A stretch of 64,000 bases of DNA, taken from NCBI GenBank assembly GCA_032209605.1, contig JASFXZ010000009.1:16045553-16109552 (forward strand), read 5' to 3'. Source of the stretch: Mactromeris polynyma. Lineage: Eukaryota > Mollusca > Bivalvia > Venerida > Mactridae. Positions within the stretch are counted from its first letter, which is position 1, and the number at the start of each line of letters is the position of its first letter. The translations under genes were made by a program, and so were the position numbers. This document shows positions 23,267-35,617 of this stretch, piece after piece. A model generated the notes under the pieces. That model did no database searches. It saw nothing but the letters and a program-made list of their open reading frames with translations, and was not told where the DNA came from.

Positions 23267-25815
23267 GCAGTGTGTTTACAAACATTATGTGTTCGTTTAA
23301 GAACACTCCAGTCAGAACCGCAACATACCAGTATACATCAATATGAATGTCAACAATATCTTGATTGCATCTTTGGTGCCAGGGACCAATACAGTAAAAC
23401 CTCACTAAATACTACCTCAATAATAAGACCATCTCAATATTAAGACCAGCTCTCAAGGGTCCCAAGGGTAGTCTTATTATTGAACTTTTACAGTAGTTTA
23501 GTCTAATGACCCCGGCAGAGTTGTCATTCACATGATATATTTATATGGGTAAATTGAAAACTCACTCCAGTGGGAAATGTTGACAATATATTCCACATGG
23601 TTAGGAAATAATTCGATTCAGAGAATGAGACGGATCATTTATGTATAACCCAGAATATTAAACCAATTAACAATTGTTAAGGCCCTACATTCCGCACATT
23701 TTTATCGATTTTTGCGAGTAGATATTTCCGACAACTTATCTCTTCATATAAGTTGTATGGAACATTCCCAATGTGTAACCTTTCCTATGTTACGGTATAA
23801 TTTGTTATAGAAAATCGAACAAGAAAGCATATCAAACAGCCACTTTAAAAACAAAAGTTTCAATATATTGTTAATGTAGAACTTCGGTTTTACTTGCACT
23901 TCGGTGAGATAACTTTTTGTTTCACTCGATACGCCTCTGATATCTACGTTGTACAGTGTTATATATCAGATGTACAGACCAAGGCTCGATGCTCTGGTAT
24001 GCAGTCGCCAGATCGCAATATTACGACAAACGTACAGTTGTTTACCTAATTCTGACGGATGTCCGAGAGATTATACACATCTACAAGTCTCGACAACAAA
24101 ACAAAATGAATTAAACTTAATTTATAATACAAAACTTTTAGCCACATCTTGGTATCCGATTCAGTGATTTCTTCAAATAAAATAACACCGATTTTAGCAA
24201 ACACTTAGTCAGGAACGAGACATTTACATTCACGCGATTTCAGTCGAGCAACAAATAGAAACCGACAGTAAGTGAAGTATTCGACATTCTGGAAACAACA
24301 AGAAGACTTGTGGACTTGCTTGCGAACAGTGTATATACGCACAGACGAAAAATACTCAGAAAACTCTAAAACTTGGGTACCAGACCGGGATTTCATGTGC
24401 TGGAAAACTCTGCATCCCCGTATTACATTAGGACGAGTCTCCTGCTGACGACGTCACACGTCAAATAACTGCGAACAATTGAATTTGTAAAATATTAAGT
24501 TGTATTTAAAACGTTAATCGTTTCATTTAATTCAATCCTTTATTTCTTAAAAAGTTATGCAAGAAAAACAATCTATCACTGTCTTCGTGGATGTGGAAAT
24601 ATCCGACCCTCGGGTTACTGTTTTGGCGGGACCGCGGTAGATCCTCGTTCCGTCCAAAGCAGAAACCCCGAACCGGATATTTCTTTTCGTACCGAAAGCA
24701 AGCGAAAAAAAAGATTGTCATCATACAATATTTGTATTGTAGAATAACATGTTTAATGTAGGGTGACGGTGTATGAAATTTTTTATTTGTAGTCGCAGTT
24801 TTAGTGAAGGTAAATACAATGCACACAAGTAAATTGTACGATATTTACACATAAAAAATAACATCAAATACATGTAACACGTATATATTACCCTACATAT
24901 GAGATAGCATGATATCACATACCGTTTTATATATATATATATTTTTAACATAATCTTTATTGGCATCAAACAGCATACAGCAAATTTATAGCCAGAAAAA
25001 AGTAAATACATGTAAAGCAAAACATGAAAAGCAAAGACATGCACATAATCATAAAATCAGTTTTCTGAGAAGGTGTGAAGTAAAGTATTCTAATACAATA
25101 ATTTTAAAACACTTATACAAAGTAGTTTATCTATTAGTTCTTGTTCGAAATGCAATATACAAAAGTTTAGCCAAATTGTTGAGATTCTTGTCATAATTGG
25201 ATGACATAATTGATTCATACTAATGCATTGTGCATTTTTAGACGCGATAAAAATCACACACAGGGGCAATATCAAACGTATACATTAAGATAAGTCGATA
25301 GTAAACACGATCATACCCATTATTTTATCCATTACTCAGTGCTTGTCAATTACTTGTTGTGTGTCGTTTCTTTCTGTTTATTTTTGTTTTGTTTGTAAAC
25401 ATCTACTTGTTTGTCTTTTAAAAAACATGAAACCATATCGTTATTACTGAATAGCTTATAAATACAAATGTTATACAAAGTTTTTAATTAATGATAATCG
25501 ATCGAACATTAATAAGTATAAGTCCAGTAAGGTCAATGTAAATGACCAACGAAATATATAATATTGTAATGAAATATACACGTACCTCCCGATGGTCTCT
25601 AACTCAGACCCCAAACTCAAATCTAAAAAAAACTATTGACTGAAACGAGTGCCTGAGACTGCAAGACGCGGACTCGCTTCCAACACGGCTGTAGGTATAA
25701 GGAAATCAATATCATATTCAATAGTTATGGTGGTTATTTTGATTTACCTATTTGGATCAATAAAGGTGGCCAAAATATGTAGATATTGTATGACGTCACT
25801 CTCAACTTATCATTG
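22601..25815. other. No supported gene; repeats and microsatellites only
   Basis: Contains a TA microsatellite at about 23243-23267 and a pogo-like MITE at 23392-23493. Several short open frames lack splice context or similarity. Confidence 0.5.
23392..23493. mobile_element. pogo-like MITE, internally deleted
   Basis: Starts CAGTAAAACCTCACTAAATA next to TA and keeps AATAAGACCATCTCAATATT and AGGGTAGTCTTATTATTGAA. The copy is about 100 bp instead of 178, and its final CTG has mutated. Confidence 0.75.
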
Positions 25816-25817
25816 TA

Positions 25818-26012
25818 TAATAGTGCTGTTAGATTGACCCCGAACTTTGTGGGACAATCCATGCCAATTTAGGTAAGGAAATTCTCCCAAGCCTAAAACT
25901 ATAACTGCTGTTTGGTTTACTTGTCTATCTAAACACAACCACGGCTTTTTCTCCGTCAAGCTTACGGACAAACACGAACATTTAATTACACCTATATTGA
26001 AATGTATTGGTC
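25818..26012 (+). repeat. Dispersed repeat, copy 2
   Basis: Contains TAGTGCTGTTAGATTGACC, CCAATTTAGGTAAGGAAAT, AACTATAACTGCTGTTTGG and CGGACAAACACGAACATTTA, matching the copies at 20745 (same strand) and 31570-31826 (opposite strand). Confidence 0.75.
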
Positions 26013-26342
26013 CAGGTTTCGCGGTTAATCCTATCGCGTTATTCCTATAGTAATAATGTATTCACAATAGATGTACTCCGGGGGTTGCTATACATATGGG
26101 TAATTCTCTCTAATCCTGTGGTATAAACAACAACAACAAGTTCAACATCGTGCTCGAATCGCATTGGAAACAAAGACCGATTGAACTTCAATGGATTTAA
26201 AATTAAATTTGTTGTATAATGGCCTAGGTCAATAATGTGTTCGCGGTGAATAAATAATACTATACCCCGGGCAAAATAATCCCACTTTAATCGAATTCCG
26301 GATTTTCGTCTATTGATGAATACTACCTTGATACAATAACAG

Positions 26343-26702
26343 CCTTGCGTTCAGTAAAGGCGAACAGTCGGAAACGTTACGAAACAGCGCGCGAGTTTTG
26401 CTATTGACCGGTGTGTAAGCGAAAATCGTTCGCTATCATTCGCTATCGCAACTCTGAGGTAGCACGCGAGCCGGACACTGCGTTCAGTTACGGCGAACGG
26501 AAGCCCGCTCACTGTTCGCGACCGAACAAGTGTATTGACCGCCCAGATTATGTTCTGGTTCCCTGCATCAAAGACAGTAAAGACAGGAAACTAGCCATGC
26601 GTTCATTTTGCAATTTGGTTCCCCGTGTGCAGTCATTGTGATACGGTGGACCAGGGATACAAGACAAAACGTGAGCGACTGTTAGCCGTAACTGAACGCA
26701 GT
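26343..26702. mobile_element. ~355-bp GC-richer MITE, 27-bp inverted ends
   Basis: TTGCGTTCAGTAAAGGCGAA at the left and the reverse complement of the right end (CTGCGTTCAGTTACGGCTAA) match, both followed by CAGTCG. A third internal copy occurs at about 26478. GC content is visibly above the surroundings. A 76-codon open frame inside shows no similarity and is not called. Confidence 0.7.
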
Positions 26703-26877
26703 GTTATACATGTTATGCATAATCTAAGCAATTACTAAAGTGTGATTGAGTGTAATGAAATATAACATCTGTAAGTAAAGTGCACAACGTACTATATGAT
26801 AAATCACACGTGACCCTGCAGTATTTAGTCATCCTTATTTATACAATGATAAACAATGTCAGTTCACTCACTGAGTC

Positions 26878-27334
26878 AATGGGTGCACTCGTTTGGCCCG
26901 TCGGAGCATACGCAGAATAAGATTCCGACAATTCCAGTGGTTCTAACAATCGAGTGATTTGTTTGATCAGAACAGTTCCACAACAAAATGGCGCTAGAAG
27001 TGTTAATCGTTAATGCAATCTTAGATTCTCCAGACGAAGATAAAACAAATGATAGTTCACTAGCAACCGTCATTGTACCTGCAATAGCTGCCACTATAGT
27101 ATAGATGAAAAACATCAATATTTTGTAGACCGCTAGTCGGTCATTAATAATTAACTATACTTTTGATGCGGTGCATCCATTTTGGTTAAGGTATAAAACT
27201 TTGCCGTATATACAAATCGATTCCACTCACACCACCTATTGCGACGGAACATTCGGAATGGTGTCGGATTTGAATTCTGTCGCACTCGATTGCTATTGTA
27301 ACTGTTCTTATTTTTGGAATACCCAAACGAGCGT
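26878..27334. mobile_element. Palindromic MITE of ~455 bp
   Basis: The left end ATGGGTGCACTCGTTTGG matches the reverse complement of the right end ATGGGTACGCTCGTTTGG, and further inside both arms carry CAATCGAGTG. An 80-codon frame on the minus strand inside it resembles a signal peptide but is better explained as chance in the element. Confidence 0.65.
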
Positions 27335-27419
27335 ACCCATTATGCTTTATATATACAGTTAAAGCTGAATCTGTTCACAGCATCCAATCATCAAATTAAT
27401 GTAAATAACAAGTTAAGTG

Positions 27420-27676
27420 TTTATTTAATATAGTGTCAACCCTATTTAAAGGGCCAGCTATTTCTGACTTACGAGACACCTACTTTCTGAGGACATTAAC
27501 TTCCCGATTCATATCCGTTAATGCAAGGCACAAGGTAGGTAGGTGCACGATAACCATGAATTAAATAGCTGGCGGCTCACCAACCGGTCATATCAGAACG
27601 GACCCCTACGTGGATTCAAACCTTCGACCTACCGCTCCAAAGGCGGATGCTTTAACCACTCAGCCACGAGAGACGG
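27420..27676 (-). mobile_element. tRNA-derived SINE, full-length copy
   Basis: On the minus strand it begins CGTGGCTGAGTGGTTAAAGC (A box) and GGTCGAAGGTTTGAATCC (B box), then a body shared with 37630-37890, and ends GGCCCTTTAAATAGGG, TTGACACTATA and an AATAAA-rich tail. The tRNA head resembles Ser/Leu tRNAs (long extra arm). The family is a SINE with an RNA polymerase III promoter. Confidence 0.85.
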
Positions 27677-27699
27677 TTGGATATGTTGAATAAACGAAG

Positions 27700-29235
27700 T
27701 CCAAAATACTAGACGTGTACTTGCCCATTTAACTATACTAGAGTAAACGCAACACAAACCTTATAGGAAGTAATCTTCTGTGATTCAATTAACATGTGTA
27801 TTTAGCTTTGACCAAGTTTGTTTAAGCTATTAAACCTTTTCAAACCTCCTTACAAGTGAGCATTTCTCAGTAACAGCCATATGTAACATTATTTACGGAA
27901 TTAATTCTAATCTCAAGAAATCGTATCGATATACATGCATGTGTTTTAACTTGTAAATATACAATACATCGTCTTAAACAAAAACAAATGTTTATGTAAC
28001 AAACAAAACGTTCCCTAGGAAACGAGCAAACATGATTCGATGTAAGTAATCCCTCAAACATATAACTCACGGTGTACATGTAGTTTATTCTAATGACATA
28101 TATGAAGTGTAACTGCATACGTTCACTATACAGTTGTATGACACATGTTTCAGCTGCGTTAAAACTAGAAATAATGTAACTTACGTGTGAGTTGCTGTAT
28201 TCACATAAATATAAATCCGATATAATTAGAATGTGATGTATGTGTAGCATATATACACTCGCCTACGCCGTATACACACGTATGAAACATTCACTTTGTT
28301 ATCCTTCTCGACAATGTAAAGTGGTTTTCGCGGATGCAACACGGACACTGGGTAAAACAACAATCTTAAATGTCATCAGCCACTTATCTAACAATTGTAA
28401 AAGTACATATTGGTTGGGTCAGTGATTTTCCTCAAGAAATCCATAATGCTGCTCATATTCTCGATACAAACAGAGAAACGTTAACAAGAATACCACCATT
28501 GTTTCTGCATGAAGTCGGTATTACTACGATAGCCTTGCCATGTGTTTGACAAGTTTATCAATATTCACATATATGGATTAACTCTTAACACTGTATAGTA
28601 AATGTGTACATGTATAATGACTTTTAATGATGTTTTACATACCGGTAAATGCACACAAAATTATGTTCAGTATTTTTTACTTTCAAAAGTATTTTTGGAA
28701 AGGAGAGAAAGTACACTTATGCTATCGATTTTTTCAAAATTATATCAATAAAAATATAACAAACTAGATTTTCCCCTTGTTTCTGTTATTGTTATTTTGG
28801 AATAAAAAATTAAGTTTATGTTTTTTTTGGGAAAAGTCTCAATGGTATCAGGTAGATTTGATAATTATCTTTGTATACAGTCATGTGACATTAACGATTG
28901 TGCAATTAGCCTGAGATGTAAATAAACTGAGACAACAACAAATCCAGACGAAGTCGTTTAAACAATGCAAGAATTCACATTCGGTGCCCGCCATCATACA
29001 CATGAATCAGGACCATTTTATACAATGTTTGATACAACCGCTAGGTGACGCTTTCAGCCAAATATAATTGCATTCCATCAAGTATTTCATGGAAACCTAG
29101 AGGCTGAAGGAGATGAGAACGGAAGAAAAACCGAACGAACGATACGTGATCCCAAGACCTATGTGAGATAAAATGACTCATTTCAAATTAGTTACAAACA
29201 GGAAGTGTTATCGGGCCTGTCACTTGTGAACATTC
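27700..29235. other. No supported gene
   Basis: AT-rich sequence with scattered short open frames on both strands. None has splice sites with matching phase or recognisable protein similarity. Confidence 0.5.
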
Positions 29236-29240
29236 GTTTA

Positions 29241-29418
29241 CAGTAAAACCTCACCTAAAGACCACCTATATAATAAGACAACCTCAATATTACGAACACA
29301 GATTTCAAGTCCATTTTCACTGTTTTGCTCTTTATCTAACCTCAATATTAATACCACCTCAATAAGAAGACCAGTTTTTAAGGGCCCCTAAGGTGGTCTT
29401 ATTATTGAGGCTGTACTG
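29241..29418. mobile_element. pogo-like MITE, complete, TA duplication
   Basis: 178-bp copy from CAGTAAAACCTCACCTAAAG to ATTGAGGCTGTACTG, with TA on both sides. Internal words TTTCAAGTCCATTTTCACT and GAAGACCAGTTTTTAAGG match the copies at 9309 and 35618. Confidence 0.9.
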
Positions 29419-29823
29419 TAATTCCATACACGCAAACTTATCACGTTCCCGCTCGTCAGAGAGTGGTGAAATATAACGAGTGCTAGTTTAGTACTGCCTA
29501 TATCACGGACATATGTCCGCGCCTATATAAAACATAAAGTGTTGATTCAAAATTACTTGAAAATATCGTTATAGTGCACATGATGGTTACTGGTCAATAT
29601 TTTCCAAAACACGACTATGTATATGTGCAAGTTTATGCTTTGAATCCGGTTCAGAAAAGTGACAGTTGAATCAACTCTATCTGGCAAAATCTCCTACACA
29701 AGGTATGGATACAATCTCACGTTACAGGTAAGACAGGTCGATATATAGAATTATGTTACCAATACAGTCATACTGATCAAAACTGCTAACCGCAGATTAC
29801 TGTTTCAAATAGTTTCTGTATAG

Positions 29824-29919
29824 CTATTGGATATATCTTCTATTGGATACATCTTCTATTGGATACAACTTCTATTGGATACATCTTCTATTGGATACAT
29901 CTTCTATTGGATAAATCTT
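29824..29919. repeat. 16-bp minisatellite, 6 copies
   Basis: Six copies of CTATTGGATACATCTT in register with at most one or two changes each. Confidence 0.95.
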
Positions 29920-30912
29920 ATGTTGATTTTAATTGCAATAAGCTATAACTTGTGTGATTGGAAGTATCGAAAAGGCTCGATGTAATCCTGCCCAATGTTC
30001 ACAAAGGATCAGCTGATCTAGATTAAGTTTATCCATAAACTATTTTCCATTATCAAGAATCAATTGAACACTTTTTCCAGTACATCTCATAAACATACAC
30101 AACAATACCTCAATATAGTCTAAGTAACATCGTGAAAACATATGAAACTTCACCATGATGCTGAGAAATAATTTATTAAACTTATGACTGAAACTGATCT
30201 GGATCAAATCAGGCTCAATTTCCAAAATCGTTTTCCACTCTATCTTTATAAGCGTGACATGTGAACTTAATATCTCAATTTTTTGAAGGATGTTCATATT
30301 TGTAACATTAAGTACAAAGCTTTAGCTGTTCATATCAGATTTTACAAAGTTTGAAAGATCCTATATTTGAGGGCTTCTATGGGAATTACAACCTCTTCTG
30401 TAACTGACGTCATTTCAAGAAAACTCAACATGTGGTGTTAATATTTGCAAGCAGGAAACACAATTTACTCCATAATTATGGTCAATGCGTTTTCATATTC
30501 CCATATGGGGTAAATATTGCTTATTATTACCTGATTCCTTATATAAATACAAATCTGTTATTTTTTGCTGTTTCACATGAAAGCTATCAATTTGTCTTGT
30601 ATTGAACTATTCCCCGGTCAACAGTATGAACTGTTTCCCTCTCGCGGTATGACGTCATTGGAATTTCCAACTTTTATTTTTAGACGGCATATCATTAACG
30701 TTCGGTAGGCCTATATTGTGTTGAATTTAAAAGGTTTTGTTTCTAAACATTTTCTGATGAAATGTTACCACAAAATGGAAAACAAACACATACTACAGCG
30801 TCTACATTGTCTTTGTTTGGTAACGTCCACCATCTTTACAATCGGAGGAAATGACGTCAACGTCATTTTAACGTCAATATAATTCCCGCGCTTTTATTGG
30901 ACGTCCGTTGAA

Positions 30913-30995
30913 ATATCGAGGGATCAATGCAACACTGTCGTAACTCCTATATAATACTTAGGAGTTACGACAGTGTTGCATTGAGCCCTCGATAT
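30913..30995. repeat. Near-perfect hairpin, 36-bp arms, 11-bp loop
   Basis: The arms 30913-30948 and 30960-30995 are reverse complements with a single mismatch (GATCA against GCTCA). The sequence TTGCATTGAGCCCTCGATAT marks the right arm. Transcribed, it would fold into a long stem. Confidence 0.93.
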
Positions 30996-31113
30996 AGTTT
31001 CCCTGTATTCCATACAAAATGTTTTTAAAACTTTGTTCAAATAAAAAAATTATCAGGAAATAAAACAGTTATTTTTTGTTTAGATAAACCTTTGATCAGG
31101 TAATAAAACATTT

Positions 31114-31254
31114 ATTTCATGGTTATTTTGGTAACAGTAAAACTGTTGTCCCTTGGTGTCGGGGATGTCATTCTGAACTGTTGCCCTCGGCCTAGGTGAC
31201 ATCCCCTCCACCTCGGGACAACAGTTTTGACTGTTACCCAAATAACCATGAAAT
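31114..31254. repeat. Foldback with ~58-bp arms
   Basis: ATTTCATGGTTATTTTGGTA and the reverse complement of the right end (ATTTCATGGTTATTTGGGTA) match and continue through AAAACTGTTGTCCC and GGGGATGTCA, with a loop of about 20 bp. This is a short foldback element about 120 bp from the 36-bp hairpin. Confidence 0.9.
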
Positions 31255-31569
31255 AACTGTATACTGTCAGTACATGGTGACGTCACACGTGACGTTTTCT
31301 GGAAATGACGTCACTTAAAGAAGATGTTGGAAATCGTACAGCGGCGCTCATTTAATCATGATCCTGATCTTGAAAGTTGATTCCTTGTGAACAGAGGCCA
31401 TGGAGCATCGACGCACTTGGATCTCGTTCGTCGTTTCAGTTCACTACACCACAACGTAGTGAATGTGCTCCAAGTACAAAATGGCGGGTTAGTTCTTTTG
31501 ACCAGTAGATTTGAGGGAAACGAAGAGCTATAGCCGTCATGGCCGCGAAGTATCAATCGATTTCCAATA

Positions 31570-31826
31570 CAAGCGCGAGATTGTTTATATAGTGCGATTT
31601 ATTAATTGCGAACGCATAAATATATTACGTGGACCATTAAAGTTCAATATAGGCGTATTGAAATGTTCGTGTTTGTCCGTAAGGGCCACGGTTGTGTTTT
31701 GATAGAAAAGTAAACCAAACAGCAGTTATAGTTTTACACACGAGAGTATTTCCTTACCTAAATTGACAGTGATGGGTACTGAAAGTTCATACACCTGTTC
31801 GCAGTCATTCTAACAGCGCTGTACTA
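31570..31826 (-). repeat. Dispersed repeat, copy 3 (inverted)
   Basis: The reverse complement carries CAATTTAGGTAAGGAAATAC, AACTATAACTGCTGTTTGG and CGGACAAACACGAACATTTC in the order seen at 25818-26012. Confidence 0.75.
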
Positions 31827-32305
31827 AACATAAACTGCTCGTTCAAATGTGTACATGCATACTTGACGCCATTAAAACGCAACTATTTGAACTATTTGAT
31901 CTAGGCGTCATTTCGTAGTACCCGCTGTCAAAAGCTGTTACAGTTATCTATGTGTTAATTCTTGTTCTAAACTTTATTAAGGTCTAGACCAATTATTTTT
32001 ATTTCATTACTGATTTTATGAAATTGTTTTTGAGATATAAAGAATATGTTTGCCTCTGTAATGTCATTTTATCTATATGCATACTTATTGATTGCGTTTT
32101 TAAAGGCGTTAAGTGACTATTTCGTTGAAGATCGGTCGTTTCCGAATATGTTCGGGTATTTCCGGAAACGCTTATCTTCAACGGACTCGTCACGAAATTT
32201 ACCGATATTGGCCGATGTTTCAATTTTTAGAGGGAATCTATTAGGAATGTACTACGTTAAATACAAAGTACTAGACCACTGTAATAGTTATGACGATAGC
32301 AAATA

Positions 32306-32440
32306 CAGTCGGACCGCGTTTTTTCGACAACCTTCTATCCGAATACATGGTATCATCCGAAATATCAGGTCCCAAATGTATTTTATTATGCACGTCGAAT
32401 TGAAATGGGTTATTTGAAACCATGTATTATTCGAAATAAA
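32306..32440. mobile_element. pogo/Tigger-like MITE, family 2, right end lost
   Basis: Starts CAGTCGGACCGCGTTTTTTC next to TA and keeps GACAACCTTCTATCCGAATA and ACCATGTATTATTCGAA, aligned with 18995-19139. The terminal GAGGTTCAACTG is missing. Confidence 0.75.
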
Positions 32441-33199
32441 ATATAATGAAATGATACGGGAGCTTTGATACAAACACACAGTGATATATATTAGCTCGTA
32501 TTAGCAACTTGATTTGAATATAAAATATAAACAGTCAATATCACGACACTCAACCTGCACGGAAACGTTTGGAAAGTACGTACATGGAATACAGCTTCCG
32601 TAACAATCTATTCAACAAGTGAGCACTTAGATATATTTCCGTTGTATGATGACTATTAGCAAGTCTACCAAATACGATAACGCCCTCCCCACCATAGTTG
32701 CAAATGAATTACAATGATACGTTTCGATAAACATTGCAATCCGTTGAACATTCCTACCTTATTTCATTCCAATGTTTTTCACAAATATTTAGATCCAGAT
32801 AAGTTCAGGACAGTAAACACGTTGTTAATTACGCCGTCTGGTGTATGCATTTCCGAAACCTCTTCAAGTGAATGTAAAGCATTCTTCTGAGTAAAAGCTA
32901 GCAATGTTGCTGAATAATTAGTTTCGTATACAACATCGTTATCAAAGCTCAGCACAAATAACAATAAACCTGAATTAAATATTGAATTTTGTCTAGAATC
33001 CCATAATGCAATGGACTAGTCACGTGAACAGATTGTAAATGTGTGCTAATCAAACAAACAGTAGAATGGAAGAAATCTATCTTCTTCATGAGGAAATTTT
33101 CTGGAATGTTGTACCACTGACATGAACAATCTACAGGTAGCGATAAAAGTATCGCATCGTGCTAATTATGTTGTCTTTGATCCTGGTGCAGCTGTAAGT

Positions 33200-33268
33200 T
33201 GTTGATGATGATGACGATGATGATGATGATGATGTTGATGATGATGACGATGATGATGATGTTGATGT

Positions 33269-33301
<33 letters not shown>

Positions 33302-33490
33302 CGATGATGATGATGATGATGTTGATGATGATGACGATGATGATGATGATGATGATGTTGATGATGATGACGATGATGATGACGATGACGATGATGATGA
33401 TGTTGATGATGATGACGATGATGATGTTGATGATGATGATGTTGATGATGATGACGATGATGATGATGTTGATGATGATGATGATGATGC
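33200..33490. repeat. (GAT)n microsatellite
   Basis: About 290 bp of GAT trinucleotide with regular GAC and GTT interruptions. It explains the long Met-, Ser- and Ile-rich open frames on both strands, which are not genes. Confidence 0.98.
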
Positions 33491-33689
33491 GTGGTAGATA
33501 ATCCGAATGGTGAATATCATAATAATGCAGTTGCTGTTTGTGAATAAGATGAATGATCACGAATATCAAAGTCAGGTAGACGTTGTCAGTGGTGATGATG
33601 ACGAAGCCATTGTTTAAGACGATGGCAACGTGAATGTGAAGGTAACTGTTAATGCAGTTGTAGCAATTTAACGGTTTGTGTCTTTTAGG

Positions 33690-33917
33690 AAAGCAGACGA
33701 ACTTTCTAGCCTGTTAGTAATTCAACCCAAAGTTTGTTTACAGGAAACCATTGACCCTATAACGTATCTTGATCGAGATACGGATGTGTGTATCGATGGA
33801 GATAAGTCATCCATTTATAATTTACTTAGACTGGCTACTGATATATACGATAAAGAGTTAATTCATGTTAGATATAGTAACGGAAAGTGTGCGGAAAAAC
33901 ATTTAACATCAAATTAA
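33690..33917 (+). CDS. Possible terminal exon, unknown protein
   Basis: After an acceptor-like GTGTCTTTTAG the frame reads KADELSSLLVI, then ETIDPITYLDRD and IYNLLRLATDIYDKEL, and ends at TAA 33915-33917. Amino-acid composition looks protein-like and a second acceptor-like TTGTTTACAG lies inside. No family was recognised and no upstream exon with matching phase was found. It may also be a decayed transposon fragment. Confidence 0.2.
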   Translation, partial: KADELSSLLVIQPKVCLQETIDPITYLDRDTDVCIDGDKSSIYNLLRLATDIYDKELIHVRYSNGKCAEKHLTSN

Positions 33918-34233
33918 AACATTGTACTTAAAGAGCTTATAGGGATCGTTGTGGTATATTGTATGTTGCTTATGTTGGTATGTTATTAAGTGTAACAAAT
34001 AAGCTTATTGACTTGAAGTGTTATCCGTATTAATTTATATATATAGTATACCCCTACAGGGGTACATGAAGGGGCTTTCATTTGTTACAATGACATGGGC
34101 TTTTGGCTAATTTGACACCTTCAATGTTACTAACTTTAATATACGTGCAGTAATTCCTGGGTTTCAGGGAAAAGTTTTATTCCGAGGTCTATGGAGCAGT
34201 TAATTCAAGAATGGTTTGTTTTCTTTTTCTACA

Positions 34234-34320
34234 GAGTTTAAGTAACACGATAAACTTCGTATCTGCTAAAATAAGGATTGCTTTAGAAGAAACAATCAGC
34301 TCCCGGAGAGAAGGTATCAA
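34234..34320 (+). other. Possible small exon, unknown
   Basis: The acceptor-like TTTTTCTACAG is followed by an open segment SLSNTINFVSAKIRI and a donor-like GAAG|GTATCA. It lies downstream of the stop at 33917, so both cannot belong to one simple transcript. Weak evidence. Confidence 0.12.
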
Positions 34321-34329
34321 CTTGCCATA

Positions 34330-35610
34330 TGAAGTGAAAACATACGTGTTTAAGATACAGTGTATGGATAATATTGATCTCAGCTAGAGAAAGCGTTTCA
34401 CCTCTTCTGAACAAAATGCTGAATTTACGTATAATTGTGTTAGTAAAATATGATAAAATATTGGCGCTGGAAAAATGCGTGTATCATTGTCACTGTGTAT
34501 ATAGTTTAATTATTTTTAACAATAATTGTTTGTTCTTTTAACCTATTAAGCGTTATTAATGTTTCATTATGCAATACTCCACGTTGTATGTAGTGCGTCC
34601 TTCAGCTACATTTGAATTTAAAAGGGCAAATTGTACGTCTGTATTTTGTTGTCACAAATGCGTTAGTTACCATGATAAGTAATGTACCAGTATTGTATAA
34701 CACCAGTTGCAGCTACCAGCCCCAAATTACCAATTAAACACATAGCACATTGTGGCTGTGCAATACGCATCCCCATTTAAACATCCGTAATTTAAATAAA
34801 TAGATTACCTTTATAAAACGTTCTTCCACCACGATACGATGAAGTCCAAATCATGCACAATGCTGCACTATTACAATAGTCATATATCTCCGCTGATGTA
34901 AAAATACTCTGCTTGTCGAAAACTTTTGCAGACCGAGTTATAGGCTTTGTGTATAAGCTCTCTATACAGGCTTAGGTTACAGTTTTATTGCTCAATAAAT
35001 TACGCAAGTGTCCAATCAAACAAATTACTTGCAAACTATGTATAGACATACAACCACACTTATATCAAGCCAGCTGTTTACCATATCTACAGCGTCAGTG
35101 ACAATATATTCATTTATATTCTATTAAATTGAGATTTAATCACGTGATAATATATGTGATGTTAATCATGCGTTTGATTGATTGAACAAAAGCATACCAC
35201 ACAGAATTCATGGAAAGGCCTTTTTGTCCGACGCTCCTTAAATATATCAAGTTGAGTGGACTGGAATAATGTGTGAGAATTTAGCGAGGAGTTGGGGGTT
35301 AAGCGTTAACGATTTCTGAAATGTAAAAAATGTGAGACTATTGTCAATTTTACAGGAAATTTAAATTCTTACGACTTAAGTATCAAATCGGCAATATGCG
35401 TAATAAGTTCTTAACACAATAATCATTATATGGACATTAAGCACATCCAGTTAAGTTCGATAACTGGAGGACGATGGGGTCCATTTGAGAAGCTCGAATT
35501 ACCCAGAGTTCCCATCATGTCCTTTTAGTGTTTTTAATGAAATGTCTTATTTTCAAAGTTGTTCACACTTGCACCAGTTGTTTCATATTTGTTTCATAAT
35601 ATCATACATG
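34330..35610. other. No supported gene
   Basis: AT-rich sequence without recognisable protein similarity or repeats long enough to name. Confidence 0.5.
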
Positions 35611-35617
35611 TACATAA

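Larger units (their letters stand above)
30405..31313. promoter_or_regulatory. Cluster of five TGACGTCA (CRE) palindromes
   Basis: Perfect sites at 30405, 30650, 30852, 31278 and 31306. Only three others were noticed in the window (8380, 25791, 46824). The cluster overlaps two foldback structures, so it may be carried by transposon sequence. No gene start was found nearby, and binding is inferred from the motif only. Confidence 0.45.

Noticed and set aside
26876..27118. 80-codon minus-strand frame with a signal-peptide-like start
   Set aside because: It lies wholly inside a palindromic MITE and overlaps one of its inverted arms. No similarity was recognised.
27600..27676. tRNA gene (Ser/Leu-like)
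   Set aside because: The A and B boxes are good, but the sequence continues into a SINE body shared with 37630 and 47174, and no acceptor stem closes.
33131..33569. Poly-Ser, poly-Ile and poly-Met open frames
   Set aside because: Product of the GAT microsatellite.
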